Shown: one piece after another, positions 1 through 8,688 of the stretch
Layout: the number at the start of each line of letters is the position of its first letter
Position numbering within the stretch: position 1 is the first letter of the stretch
Source of the DNA: Robinsoniella peoriensis
GTDB taxonomy: Bacteria; Bacillota; Clostridia; Lachnospirales; Lachnospiraceae
DNA length: 64,000 bases
Assembly: GCF_000797495.1 (NCBI RefSeq)
Contig: NZ_JTGN01000001.1
Coordinates: 69,501 to 133,500 of the forward strand
Direction of reading: 5' to 3'
The notes under the pieces: generated by a model
Told to the model about the DNA's origin: nothing
Databases searched by the model: none
Seen by the model: the letters and a program-made list of their open reading frames with translations, nothing else
Program-made: the position numbers and the translations under genes

Positions 1-1
1 C

Positions 2-841
2 AAGGAGATGTTATCCTTATCTACACCCCTTACTTTAAACCGCGTACTGCTAAACCTTTTGCAAAGCATGGAAGCCCTTTTTATACCCCTTCGCCTGAGA
101 GTATATGGAATGGATGTTTCTACTTCACTGAGTACATATGGCGTCCTGACCGGTATGTCGATACCACTCATATTATTTCCATCCGCAATTACCGCATCCG
201 CGTCTACTTTACTGCTGCCCACCGTTTCCGAAGCCCAGTCCGCCCAGGACGGTACGCGAATTACCGTAACCATTGAAAATACGATTAAATACAGCCTGAT
301 TCTTGGAATTCTGTGCACCGGAGTTTTCCTTGCACTGGGCAATGAAATGGGTGAGGTATTGTTTCACAGTGATCTGGCTGGTCCTTTTATCCTAACGCTT
401 TCCTGGATCTGTCCGTTTCTTTATCTGACCACTACCCTGACCAGTGTTTTAAATGGACTTGGCAAAACGACTACTACTTTTATTCAAAGCACCATCGGTC
501 TTTTACTCAGAATTGGCTTTGTATGGTTCGCTGTCCCCCTGTTTGGAATCTCCGGGTATCTCTGGGGCTTACTGGCAAGTGAACTGGTTATAGCATTTAT
601 GGCTCTGCGTTCCCTGAAAAAGGAATATGACTATTCCTTCCATGTGCAGGCATCCATCGTTCTTCCTGTGCTGGCACTGGTGCTCAGCATCGGCATTATT
701 CTTTTCGCAAGACAGTCGGTACATTCGCTGGGATTTGTTCCCCCTCCGCTGATCGAGCTGTTTTCATTAGCAATCCTCTTAACCCTGTCTTACGTACTAC
801 TGCTTTTCGTTTTTCGCGTAATAAAGCTGCCGGCCAAATGA
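2..841 (+). CDS. SpoVB/MurJ-type polysaccharide flippase, C-terminal part (partial)
   Basis: Carboxy-terminal 279 residues of a multi-pass membrane protein; the frame is open to the left edge, so the start lies outside. Hydrophobic segments alternate with short loops, and the layout with the stretch VLNGLGKTTTTF and the following GISGYLWGLLASEL resembles the second half of MATE/MOP-superfamily lipid-linked oligosaccharide flippases, annotated as stage V sporulation protein B in Clostridia (about 500-550 residues in full). Such proteins move lipid-linked glycan precursors across the cytoplasmic membrane; the sporulation paralogues serve cortex peptidoglycan. Which paralogue this is cannot be told from the half seen. 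A hairpin overlapping the stop codon probably ends the transcript. Confidence 0.8.
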   Translation, partial: KEMLSLSTPLTLNRVLLNLLQSMEALFIPLRLRVYGMDVSTSLSTYGVLTGMSIPLILFPSAITASASTLLLPTVSEAQSAQDGTRITVTIENTIKYSLILGILCTGVFLALGNEMGEVLFHSDLAGPFILTLSWICPFLYLTTTLTSVLNGLGKTTTTFIQSTIGLLLRIGFVWFAVPLFGISGYLWGLLASELVIAFMALRSLKKEYDYSFHVQASIVLPVLALVLSIGIILFARQSVHSLGFVPPPLIELFSLAILLTLSYVLLLFVFRVIKLPAK

Positions 842-854
842 CCGACAGCTTTTT
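823..854 (+). terminator. Intrinsic terminator overlapping the flippase stop codon
   Basis: An 11-base stem (arms 823-833 and 842-852, one mismatch) with an 8-base loop, followed by a short T run. The stop codon at 839-841 lies in the loop. The next gene converges on it from the right. Confidence 0.7.
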
Positions 855-866
855 AATATCTGTATC

Positions 867-1727
867 TTATTTCTTTTTATTTTTTATCCAGTTGCCGTTC
901 ACATCCACATAGCGCTCACCAATCCATTTATCTTTAGCCAGCGTACCATCCTTTTGCAGATATTTATTACCAACCCATCTTTTCTTCACCATTTTACCAT
1001 TGCTGCCCACATAATGGTCATCGATCCACATGCTGCGGTATTTTCTGCCGTCATAACCCACATAATATGTATTTTTTACCCATGCATTGCGGACCAGCTC
1101 TCCGTCCTTATCCACATATCTCCCGCTTATCCATTTGTCTGTATCCAGACGTCCTTTGCTGTTCATATGGAAGATCCCATTCAGCCAGGTGTTCTTTGCC
1201 ATAATGCCGTTGGTATAAAAATAATACCAATACCCATTTGTCACACTACCGTTCTTGCCAATCCAGAGCCATTCTCTTTTTGCATATTTACCATTTGGTT
1301 TTTTATACTTGGTTCCTTTTGCCGTCTGTACAAATCCGGGCTTGCTTTTCTTATCATATCCCTGAATCCATGCACCGTCTTTTCCCACATACCGGCCGCC
1401 AATCCACTTATTGACTGCCATCTTACCGTTTCGTCCCAGGAAATATGGTCCATACCAGCTATTTCTCGTCATAATGCCATTGTCGGTGAAGTGATAATAA
1501 CTTTTTCCTATTTTCACCCAGCCGGTCTGCATATAGCCTTTTTTATTGAAGTAATACGTATTGTTATCCACGGTCTGAAAACCCTTCAGATATTGATCCG
1601 TTCCATCCATGTAATAACGATATCCGCCTTCTGTCTGCCGGAAACCTGCCAGAGAGGTAACAGACAGCATCCCAAACATACATATTGCTGTTAATGTCAA
1701 GATCAACAGTTTCCACTTTTTATTCAT
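867..1727 (-). CDS. Secreted cell-wall-binding repeat protein
   Basis: A 286-residue exported protein. The N-terminus has KK followed by a hydrophobic core ending around SLAG, a typical signal peptide. The rest is almost entirely repeats of about 20 residues with the pattern W(I/V)xxxYVxxDGxxxxNxW, the choline/glucan-binding type (CW_binding_1). No catalytic domain is visible, so it is probably a wall-associated binding protein. The start at 1727 has GGAG six bases upstream; an upstream ATG at 1739 would add four residues and is the alternative. A good sigma-A promoter lies at 1798-1826. It is monocistronic, converging with the flippase and divergent from the ABC exporter genes. Confidence 0.85.
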   Translation of the reverse strand: MNKKWKLLILTLTAICMFGMLSVTSLAGFRQTEGGYRYYMDGTDQYLKGFQTVDNNTYYFNKKGYMQTGWVKIGKSYYHFTDNGIMTRNSWYGPYFLGRNGKMAVNKWIGGRYVGKDGAWIQGYDKKSKPGFVQTAKGTKYKKPNGKYAKREWLWIGKNGSVTNGYWYYFYTNGIMAKNTWLNGIFHMNSKGRLDTDKWISGRYVDKDGELVRNAWVKNTYYVGYDGRKYRSMWIDDHYVGSNGKMVKKRWVGNKYLQKDGTLAKDKWIGERYVDVNGNWIKNKKK

Positions 1728-1797
1728 TCTTTTCTCCATTTCCGGTCACTCCCTTAAATGTTTTCCTGCCTTTTTGCATACCATATTGAATAGGTAT

Positions 1798-1826
1798 ATT
1801 ATGTCATACTTTCTTTATCATGACAA
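1798..1826 (-). promoter_or_regulatory. Sigma-A promoter of the cell-wall-binding protein gene
   Basis: On the minus strand TTGTCA (1826-1821), a 17-base spacer and CATAAT (1803-1798). It faces the gene starting at 1727. Confidence 0.6.
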
Positions 1827-1939
1827 GATTTTTGCACGGCTGGTTTGCTAATTAAGTAAAATTTAAGATATACTTGCAAATAGAATATCGGATAGAATAA
1901 CAGACACTATTTTTTCCATCACGCTTTTCTATTTCATGA

Positions 1940-1968
1940 TATAATTTATCTGACAAAAGACAGGGAGG
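1940..1968 (+). promoter_or_regulatory. -10 box and ribosome site deciding a TTG start
   Basis: A TATAAT lies at 1940-1945 without a convincing -35. GGGAGG at 1963-1968 sits 7 bases before TTG at 1976. No ATG lies at a suitable distance, so the ABC gene starts with TTG. Confidence 0.6.
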
Positions 1969-1975
1969 TAACATT

Positions 1976-3697
1976 TTGAAACTGATATTCTCTATGATCA
2001 AAAAACATTTACTGCTTTTTTGCTGTGCAATCTTCTTCTTAACAATAGAAGCGCTCTGCGATCTGCTTCAGCCGGCTTTTATGTCCCGCATCGTAGATGA
2101 AGGTGTTAAATACCAGGATACATCCGTGGTTCTATATTACGGAATGGTGATGCTTGGCGTGGCACTCCTTGGCGCCTTAGGTGCCGTTATGCGGAATATC
2201 CTTGCAAGCCGAACCTCGCAGCAGATAGGAAAAGAACTGCGTTCTGTTCTATTTCAAAAAATCCAGACGTTTTCTTATGCAAATATTGATAAGCTTAACC
2301 CGGCTTCCCTCATAACACGGCTGACCAATGACGTGACGCAGATTCAGAACTTCATTAACGGAAGTATGCGGATATTGGTAAAGGCCCCCATTACCTGCAT
2401 TGGTGCCATTTTTTTAATCGTAACCCGGACACCTAAACAGATTCCTATGATCATTCTGATTCTGATACTCTGCTCCATCTGGATCCTTGGAAATATGCTC
2501 CTGGGTTATCCCAGATTTGCACGCCTGCAAAAAAAGCTGGACCGGCTAAATAATGTCAGCAGAGAATTTTTAACCTCCATCCGGGTTGTAAAAGCTTTTG
2601 GGCGGGAGCGCTTTGAAACAGACAAATTTGCTAATGCCGCCGATGAACTGGCTGCTTCCGGCACTTCAGCCATGCGTGTAACTTCCGTCTTCGGCCCTTT
2701 GATCAATCTAACTGTCAACACCGGAATTGTGGTATTACTATGGCTTGGAGGCAATGGGGAACAAACAGACGTTGGTAAATTAATGGCTTCCGTTAATTAT
2801 ATGACTCAGGTACTTTTTTCTCTCAGTATGGTCTCCAATATTTTAAACAGCATGGTTCGGGCCACCGCCTCAGCAAAACGTGTCCAGCAGGTATTAGATG
2901 AGGTACCGGCCATGTCCGAACCTAAAAATCCAAAAGAAGCCACTCTGACCGGAGAAGTACAATTTGAGGATGTATCTTTTTCCTATCCCGGTTCCAAACG
3001 AATGGCACTGCAGCACATCAGCTTTAGCGCCATCTCCGGATCTGCCATAGGAATCATCGGTTCCACCGGTTCCGGAAAATCCACCTTGGTTAATATGATA
3101 CCGAGATTTTATGATGTATCCGCAGGTGCTGTCTTTGTAGGCGGTCAAGATGTCTGTACCGTAGAAACCCGACACCTGCGCAGCCACATTGGCATTGTGC
3201 CTCAGAAATCATTTTTGTTTTCCGGCAGTATCATTGACAATCTCCGCTGGGGTGATTCAAAAGCTGCGGATGATTCCATTTATAAAGCCGCCAAGGCAGC
3301 CTGTGCCCACAGTTTTATTGAATCCTTTCCGGATGGATACGATACCATTCTCGGTCAGGGCGGCGTCAATCTCTCCGGGGGACAGAAACAGAGGCTGTCC
3401 ATTGCAAGAGCTCTGATCCGTCAGCCCGGGATTCTGATTCTGGACGACTGCACAAGTGCATTAGATGCATCTACCGAGGCTGCCGTGATGCACAATATCC
3501 GATCTCATTCCCAGGGCACTACCGTCTTTTTAATCAGCCAGCGAATCTCTTCCGTTATGCGGTCCGATCTGATCCTCTGCATGGAAGACGGTGTACTTTG
3601 CGGCCAGGGAAACCATGAAGAGCTTTTAAACAAATGCACCGTATACCAGGAAATATACCGTTCACAGATAGGAGATGATGAAATTGCCAGAGCTTAA
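1976..3697 (+). CDS. ABC exporter half-transporter, degenerate-site subunit
   Basis: A 573-residue type IV ABC exporter: six membrane segments in residues 1-300, then an ATPase domain. Walker A is GSTGSGKST (362-370) and the signature LSGGQ (466-470) is canonical. The Walker B catalytic glutamate is aspartate (ILILDD, D491) and the switch histidine is glutamine (SQR, Q522). This is the pattern of the degenerate subunit of heterodimeric exporters such as TM287/288 or BmrCD. The partner gene overlaps the 3' end by 23 bases, so the two are co-translated. Related exporters handle drugs, lipids or peptides; the substrate is unknown here. The start is a TTG with a strong GGGAGG site. Confidence 0.9.
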   Translation: MKLIFSMIKKHLLLFCCAIFFLTIEALCDLLQPAFMSRIVDEGVKYQDTSVVLYYGMVMLGVALLGALGAVMRNILASRTSQQIGKELRSVLFQKIQTFSYANIDKLNPASLITRLTNDVTQIQNFINGSMRILVKAPITCIGAIFLIVTRTPKQIPMIILILILCSIWILGNMLLGYPRFARLQKKLDRLNNVSREFLTSIRVVKAFGRERFETDKFANAADELAASGTSAMRVTSVFGPLINLTVNTGIVVLLWLGGNGEQTDVGKLMASVNYMTQVLFSLSMVSNILNSMVRATASAKRVQQVLDEVPAMSEPKNPKEATLTGEVQFEDVSFSYPGSKRMALQHISFSAISGSAIGIIGSTGSGKSTLVNMIPRFYDVSAGAVFVGGQDVCTVETRHLRSHIGIVPQKSFLFSGSIIDNLRWGDSKAADDSIYKAAKAACAHSFIESFPDGYDTILGQGGVNLSGGQKQRLSIARALIRQPGILILDDCTSALDASTEAAVMHNIRSHSQGTTVFLISQRISSVMRSDLILCMEDGVLCGQGNHEELLNKCTVYQEIYRSQIGDDEIARA

Positions 3698-5486
3698 ATC
3701 AAATGGAATACCGCCCTCTAAAGCATCTTTAAGGCATCAAAGAGGGCTGCCTGTAGTTAAGCCCAGAAACTTAGGCGGCACATTACTACGGCTGTGGAAT
3801 CTTACGAAAGGCCGCCGTCATGGCTTGTTAACCGTCTTTTTACTATCCGGTTTTGCGTCTCTTTCTGCAATGCTGACCCCTTTTCTGATTGGGCGCATTA
3901 TTGATCATATTGATGCTTTAACTCCGGTACCATTTCTGTTAGCAGCATTATTTATTGTGTATCTTGCTGATTGGGCAATCCGCTTTTTGCAGTCCTTTCT
4001 AATGGCATCCGTATCCCAGAAAATAATCTGTTTTATCCGAAAAACATTATTTTCTAAAATGAAAGACCTGCCCCTTTCTTATTTTGACAAAAGCCAGCAT
4101 GGCGATTTGATGAGCAGACTTACAAATGATATAGACAATATCAGCACTACTATTTCAGATTCCTTAACTCAGCTTATGATGCTCGCCTTTACTTTAACGG
4201 GCATTCTCTGCATTATGCTTTGGTTAAACCTCTGGCTTACCATAACCGCGCTGATTACCGTTCCATTTGTCTTTCTGCTTACAAAAACAATTACAAAACA
4301 TACACGGAAATTATACCGGGAACAGCAAAATGTACTTGGCTCTCTAAACGGACATATTGAAGAAAGCATAGCAGGACTGTCTCTGGTAAAAGCTTTCGGA
4401 CGGGAAACGCAGGTTACCGATGAATTTGAAAGTTACAATGAATCCCTGTGCAAGGTTGGAACAAAAGCTCTAATCTGGTCCGGTTATCTAATGCCCATCA
4501 TGAATGTTATTAATAACTTAGGTTTTATCTGTATCTCTGTTGTCAGCGGTATTATGGCATCCCGCGGTCTCATTACCGTAGGTGTAATATCCAGTTTTCT
4601 GCTGTATTCCAGACAGTTTACCAGGCCCCTCATTGAGGTATCCAACATATTCAACGTGTTTCAGACGGCTGTGGCAGGGGCAGAGCGAATTTTTGATATT
4701 TTTGATGAAACACCTGAACCGGCAGACAAACCGGATGCTTTGCCTGTTGAACATCCAACGGGGGAAGTTGTGTTTGACCATGTCTGGTTTGGATATAACC
4801 CTGATATCCCAATCTTAAAGGATTTAAGCTTCACAGTTCCTTCCGGTACCCGCATTGCGATTGTAGGACCCACCGGAGCCGGAAAAACCACAATCATCAG
4901 TCTTCTGGCACGATTTTACGATGTAACTGGCGGGCGCATCCTGTTGGATGGCAATGACCTGCGGGATTACGAAACAGCTGGTCTTAGAAACAGTTTCGGC
5001 ATCGTATTGCAGGACACGGCACTATTTTATCTAAGCATTCGGGAAAATATCCGATATGGGCGGGAAGATGCAACGGATGAGGAAGTGATTTCCGCCTCGA
5101 AAGCCGCAGGAGCACATAGTTTCATCAGCCGCCTGCCAAACGGATATGATACACTAGTGGGAGAAGAGGTTGGCAGTTTCAGCCAGGGCGAACGCCAGCT
5201 TATTACCATAGCCAGAGCAATCCTTGCAGATGCTCCTATCCTTATTCTGGACGAGGCAACCAGCTCCGTAGACACCCGAACAGAACAGAAGATCCGAAAA
5301 GCCGTATTGAATCTGACACAAAACCGTACTTCTTTTATAATCGCCCACCGATTATCAACGATTCGGGATTCAGATGTTATACTCTTATTAAAAGATGGAG
5401 AAATTGCTGAAATGGGGAACCATACAGAACTGCTTACCCGAAGAGGTCTTTATTATGATATGTATCAAACACAGATGGGATTATAA
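3675..5486 (+). CDS. ABC exporter half-transporter, consensus-catalytic subunit
   Basis: A 603-residue partner of the preceding gene. An N-terminal soluble extension of about 35 residues, usual for this subunit, precedes six membrane segments and the ATPase domain. Walker A GPTGAGKTT (398-406), Walker B ILILDE (E527) and switch His558 (IIAHRL) are intact, but the signature is FSQGE (502-506) instead of LSGGQ. Its Walker motifs should pair with the first subunit's LSGGQ to form the working ATP site; its altered signature pairs with the other subunit's D491/Q522. ATG codons at 3675 and 3678 sit almost on top of GGAG, so initiation is probably coupled to upstream translation. It converges on the gene ending at 5481. 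Confidence 0.9.
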   Translation: MMKLPELKSNGIPPSKASLRHQRGLPVVKPRNLGGTLLRLWNLTKGRRHGLLTVFLLSGFASLSAMLTPFLIGRIIDHIDALTPVPFLLAALFIVYLADWAIRFLQSFLMASVSQKIICFIRKTLFSKMKDLPLSYFDKSQHGDLMSRLTNDIDNISTTISDSLTQLMMLAFTLTGILCIMLWLNLWLTITALITVPFVFLLTKTITKHTRKLYREQQNVLGSLNGHIEESIAGLSLVKAFGRETQVTDEFESYNESLCKVGTKALIWSGYLMPIMNVINNLGFICISVVSGIMASRGLITVGVISSFLLYSRQFTRPLIEVSNIFNVFQTAVAGAERIFDIFDETPEPADKPDALPVEHPTGEVVFDHVWFGYNPDIPILKDLSFTVPSGTRIAIVGPTGAGKTTIISLLARFYDVTGGRILLDGNDLRDYETAGLRNSFGIVLQDTALFYLSIRENIRYGREDATDEEVISASKAAGAHSFISRLPNGYDTLVGEEVGSFSQGERQLITIARAILADAPILILDEATSSVDTRTEQKIRKAVLNLTQNRTSFIIAHRLSTIRDSDVILLLKDGEIAEMGNHTELLTRRGLYYDMYQTQMGL

Positions 5487-5497
5487 TATCCCATCTG
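5472..5497. terminator. Palindrome containing both convergent stop codons
   Basis: A perfect 10-base stem (5472-5481 and 5488-5497) with loop TATAAT. The stop of the ABC gene (5484-5486) and the stop of the opposing gene (5481-5483) fall in or beside the loop. No clear T run follows on either strand, so the terminator role is an inference. Confidence 0.5.
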
Positions 5498-6284
5498 CAC
5501 TACCAATGTGTTTTCCTTCCAGGAGATACCGCTTCACATTTTTTTGCAGAGAAGTATTTTCAGGCAATTTTTCAAATGGAATATCCTTACTTTTAAAAAT
5601 CCAGATCAAATACTCCTGGTTATCCGGATATACCTCTGTGATTTTAAACTGATTCTGAAACTGAATAATTTTTGATTCCACCGGAAGCACCTCTTTCAAT
5701 TCAGGAGAAAGGAGCCAGGAGCTGCAGCAGATATTTTTGTATTGAAACTCCGGAAAATAATGTAAAAAAAACCGCTTTGCCATTTCGTAAGATTCATCAC
5801 ACTTTTCTCTGGATAGATCAGCGTCTGAGGGTATGTGTATATCCAGTACCCCGTCATTATCAATCACTTTCATTTCGAATTCAAGAGTTCCAAGCCGAAA
5901 CAACAGACAGGATAACTGTCTGGGTACCCAAAAATCTCGGTCAAAACCATAGTCACCATAGCTTTCCCTGTATTCATTGACAAATCTCGTAAAACATTTC
6001 ATCGTATCTAAGAAAACAGACTCCTCAATCCCCAGCCGGTCATAAGTCATCTTCGTTTTTAATGCTGCATAAAGCATCACGGTAAGAATTTTAAATCCCT
6101 CTTTATCTTCCCCCAGCCGGGTACGCAGTATTTTCAGCCCGGTATCCCAGTTTCCGGAATCCATAAGCAGGTTCACTTCGTCTAACTGATCCAACTCTAA
6201 ACTTTGTTCCAGTAATATTACATTGCTGATTACTGCTTCGGGTAATTCTATTTTTTCACATAAATCTTTTAAACTCATACTCAT
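5481..6284 (-). CDS. Acyltransferase domain-containing protein (GNAT-like, uncharacterised)
   Basis: A 267-residue soluble protein resembling clostridial proteins annotated as acyltransferase domain-containing, with an N-terminal helical NAT_N-like part and a C-terminal GNAT-like half. The stretch HIPSDADLSREKCDESY followed by a phenylalanine-rich FFLHYFPEFQYKN segment is the most recognisable part. No substrate can be assigned. The frame stays open to 6374, but the ATG at 6284 has AGAAAGG nine bases upstream and gives a protein without the cysteine-rich, non-conserved-looking extension. It is isolated between convergent ABC genes and the coat genes. Confidence 0.65.
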   Translation of the reverse strand: MSMSLKDLCEKIELPEAVISNVILLEQSLELDQLDEVNLLMDSGNWDTGLKILRTRLGEDKEGFKILTVMLYAALKTKMTYDRLGIEESVFLDTMKCFTRFVNEYRESYGDYGFDRDFWVPRQLSCLLFRLGTLEFEMKVIDNDGVLDIHIPSDADLSREKCDESYEMAKRFFLHYFPEFQYKNICCSSWLLSPELKEVLPVESKIIQFQNQFKITEVYPDNQEYLIWIFKSKDIPFEKLPENTSLQKNVKRYLLEGKHIGSADGIL

Positions 6285-6538
6285 TATCTTATACCTTTCT
6301 ATTCTGCTCATTGATAACTTCATTTGCAGCCGGAATTGCAGTCGGCAAAGTGACCAGGAACATCCATTAGGCATCCTGTTCTGATGACTATATAAAAAAC
6401 TATCTGTATTATAACTATATTATTCAAGGCAGACAAGAACTAATGTTTATTTAAGTTAACTTTATTTGATAATTGGATAATTTCGCTTCGACTAAAGTAA
6501 GATGTACAGCCTGGTTTACAGTATCCGGAGGAAAAACT

Positions 6539-6652
6539 TTGAAACAGCACAGAAAGACCCGGACAAGCAGGCTGCATATCAATCCACAGCCGACAATCCG
6601 GGTCTTTCTTTTTCATTCTATTTGGCCAATATATTCAGCCGAGGCTCATTAA
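6539..6652 (+). other. Candidate 37-residue ORF or small RNA with a strong hairpin
   Basis: TTG at 6539 follows CCGGAGG at a good distance and opens a 37-codon frame, rich in Arg and His at first and aromatic later, ending at 6652, one base before the stop of the opposing coat gene. The frame runs through a 13-base perfect hairpin (arms 6551-6563 and 6597-6609) with a T-rich tail, which would block or end transcription. Either the RNA ends in this hairpin and is a small RNA or leader, or the ORF is accidental. No convincing promoter was found. Confidence 0.3.
6551..6615 (+). terminator. Strong compound hairpin with T tract, rightward
   Basis: A 13-base perfect stem with a 33-base loop that contains an inner GGCTG/CAGCC stem. 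CTTTCTTTTT follows on the plus strand; the minus strand lacks a U tract after the stem. It therefore reads best as a rightward terminator although no known rightward gene precedes it; it may also help end the leftward coat transcript. Confidence 0.6.
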
Positions 6653-6901
6653 TTAACCCTGAGTCAGAATAGAACGTACATGAGAGATTTCTTCTGCCGT
6701 TGCTTTTGCAGCCGGCACATAATAAGCTTTTGCTCTTGCAATCTGGTAAATTTCTTCCTGAGACATTTCACACTGATTACGGATCTGTTTTAAAGTCTGT
6801 TTCAGCTGTGGATTTTCAGACTGGGTAATCATCTCAGCATAACGTGTTAATTCACCGTTAATACCTACAAGCGTGTCAGATACCATTGTTTTTTCATCCA
6901 T
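6653..6901 (-). CDS. CotF-like spore coat protein (small)
   Basis: An 82-residue, mostly helical protein. The pattern of a short DTLVGIN helix, then NPQLKQTLKQIRNQCEMSQEEIYQIA and a C-terminal YYVPA resembles the Coat_F family, ferritin-like helical proteins of the spore coat. It lies 19 bases behind a 61-residue relative and is presumably co-transcribed with it. AGGAGG precedes the start. Expected location is the mother cell, then the coat. Function beyond coat structure is unknown for the family. Confidence 0.7.
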   Translation of the reverse strand: MDEKTMVSDTLVGINGELTRYAEMITQSENPQLKQTLKQIRNQCEMSQEEIYQIARAKAYYVPAAKATAEEISHVRSILTQG

Positions 6902-6920
6902 GTTTTTTTCCTCCTGTTGA

Positions 6921-7106
6921 TTACTGTAAGAATCCCATTAACTGCTGCTTTGTTTCCATTGCAGACTGAGCTGACTTCTGGAAAAACTGTTTTACACCCG
7001 GGTCTTGAGCCTGAGATGCGTATGCAGTCATTTTACAGTGCGTAGTAGCACAACCACCGATGAGATGACGCAGGTTCTGTAAATCTAATTCTGATATTTC
7101 TGCCAT
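6921..7106 (-). CDS. Small CotF-like / spore-associated protein
   Basis: A 61-residue helical protein with LRHLIGGCATTHCKM, containing two cysteines, followed by a second helix SAQSAMETKQQLMGFL. It looks like the N-terminal helical pair of a CotF-like protein, with the following 82-residue gene supplying the rest. AGGAGGAATTTTTT precedes the ATG. First gene of the pair. The family assignment rests on similarity recalled from clostridial coat proteins and is less certain than for its neighbour. Confidence 0.6.
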   Translation of the reverse strand: MAEISELDLQNLRHLIGGCATTHCKMTAYASQAQDPGVKQFFQKSAQSAMETKQQLMGFLQ

Positions 7107-7175
7107 AAAAAATTCCTCCTTTTTGACATATCTATTTTACTTTACTAGTATGTCTAAAAAGGAGGAAAACTATTC

Positions 7176-8615
7176 TTATAAGCGGTTATAAAGCTCTGCA
7201 TATTTCTGGGCAGAAGTATCCCAGGAGAAATCTGCTGCCATGCCTCTGTCGATCAACTTATTCCATTCACGTTTTTTCTCATTGAATACGTAATATGCAT
7301 ATTTAATCGTATTAAACATTTCATGGGCATTGTAATTTGCAAAGCTAAATCCGGTTCCTGTACTTTCATATTCATTATATGGCCAAACGGTATCCTTTAA
7401 ACCTCCTGTTTCCCTTACAATCGGTACGGTACCGTAACGAAGGCTCATTAACTGGCTGAGTCCGCATGGTTCGAATAAAGATGGCATCAGGAACGCATCA
7501 CTGGAAGCATAAATCTTGTGGGACATCGCTTCGGAATAATAGATACAAGCCGCTACCTTTCCCTGATATTTCCATGCGAAATGCCGGAACATATTCTCAT
7601 ATTTCTCTTCACCAGTACCTAATATAACGAACTGCCAATCCTGCTGCTGGCACATTTCATCCATTATATAGGCGATCAAATCAAACCCTTTTTGATCTGT
7701 CAGCCTGGATACAACACCTATCAAGAACTTCTTATCATTTTGTTCCAAGCCTAATTCCTGCTGCAGAGCGCGTTTATTCTTAATCTTTTCTTTTCGGAAA
7801 TTTTTCGCATTATAATTCTTAACTATATACTGATCTGTCTCCGGATTATATTCTTCATAATCAATACCGTTGACAATCCCTGACAAGCAGTTAGCTCTGG
7901 CTCTCATAAGCCCGTCTAAATGCTCGCCATAAAATGGTGTTTTAATTTCTTCCGCATAAGTATCGCTGACTGTTGTCACTGCATCGGCATATACGATGCC
8001 GCCTTTTAAATAATTTGCATCCCCGAAAGCTTCTAATTTGTCCGGAGCAAAATAGTATGCAGGCAGTCCTGTCATATCTTTTACAGTCTTCATATCCCAG
8101 ACTCCCTGGAATTTCAGATTATGTATGGTCATAATAGATTTCATGCTGCTGAAGAATTCTCCTTCATGGAACCGATCCTTCAGATAAACCGGTATCAACC
8201 CTGTCTGCCAGTCGTGGCAGTGTACAATATCAGGCCTGAATCCAATTACCGGTAACGCAGAGAGCGCAGCCTTGGAAAAAAAAGCAAATTTCTCAATATC
8301 TTCATAAATATTCCCATAGGGCTTAGGTCCTGAAAGGTAATATTCATTATCAATAAAATAGAACTGAATTCCCTCATATTTCATTTCCAGTATTCCCACA
8401 TATTGAGAACGCCATGCTAAATCCATGTAAAAATGACTCACATAATTCATCTGGCTCTTGTACTCTTCTTTCATGCACATATATTTGGGCAAAATTACAC
8501 GCACATCAAATTCTTCTTTGTTAAAACATTTTGGAAGTGATCCTACTACGTCCGCAAGACCTCCCGTTTTAATAAAAGGGACACACTCAGATGCGACAAA
8601 TAATACTTTCTTCAT
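7176..8615 (-). CDS. glgA: Glycogen (starch) synthase, ADP-glucose type
   Basis: A 479-residue GT5 glycosyltransferase of usual length. The N-terminal KTGGLADV motif (residues 16-23) binds ADP-glucose; the C-terminal half carries GVVSRLTDQKGFD, the PSLFEPCGLSQL stretch around the catalytic glutamate and GTVPIVRETGGL. It elongates alpha-1,4-glucan from ADP-glucose in the cytoplasm. It stands alone, with no other glg gene in the window. AGGGAGG precedes the ATG and a TATAAT-like box lies about 45 bases upstream. Confidence 0.95.
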   Translation of the reverse strand: MKKVLFVASECVPFIKTGGLADVVGSLPKCFNKEEFDVRVILPKYMCMKEEYKSQMNYVSHFYMDLAWRSQYVGILEMKYEGIQFYFIDNEYYLSGPKPYGNIYEDIEKFAFFSKAALSALPVIGFRPDIVHCHDWQTGLIPVYLKDRFHEGEFFSSMKSIMTIHNLKFQGVWDMKTVKDMTGLPAYYFAPDKLEAFGDANYLKGGIVYADAVTTVSDTYAEEIKTPFYGEHLDGLMRARANCLSGIVNGIDYEEYNPETDQYIVKNYNAKNFRKEKIKNKRALQQELGLEQNDKKFLIGVVSRLTDQKGFDLIAYIMDEMCQQQDWQFVILGTGEEKYENMFRHFAWKYQGKVAACIYYSEAMSHKIYASSDAFLMPSLFEPCGLSQLMSLRYGTVPIVRETGGLKDTVWPYNEYESTGTGFSFANYNAHEMFNTIKYAYYVFNEKKREWNKLIDRGMAADFSWDTSAQKYAELYNRL

Positions 8616-8688
8616 ACCATACCCTCCCTAATGTAGATTTAGTCTTATAATCATACATTATACCTCATTTTAGGCGTTATGAAAAGCA

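Noticed and set aside
954-1694. 246-codon open frame opposite the cell-wall-binding protein
   Set aside because: It mirrors the repeat-encoding strand, has no ribosome site and its product resembles no protein; the opposing frame has a signal peptide and clear repeats.
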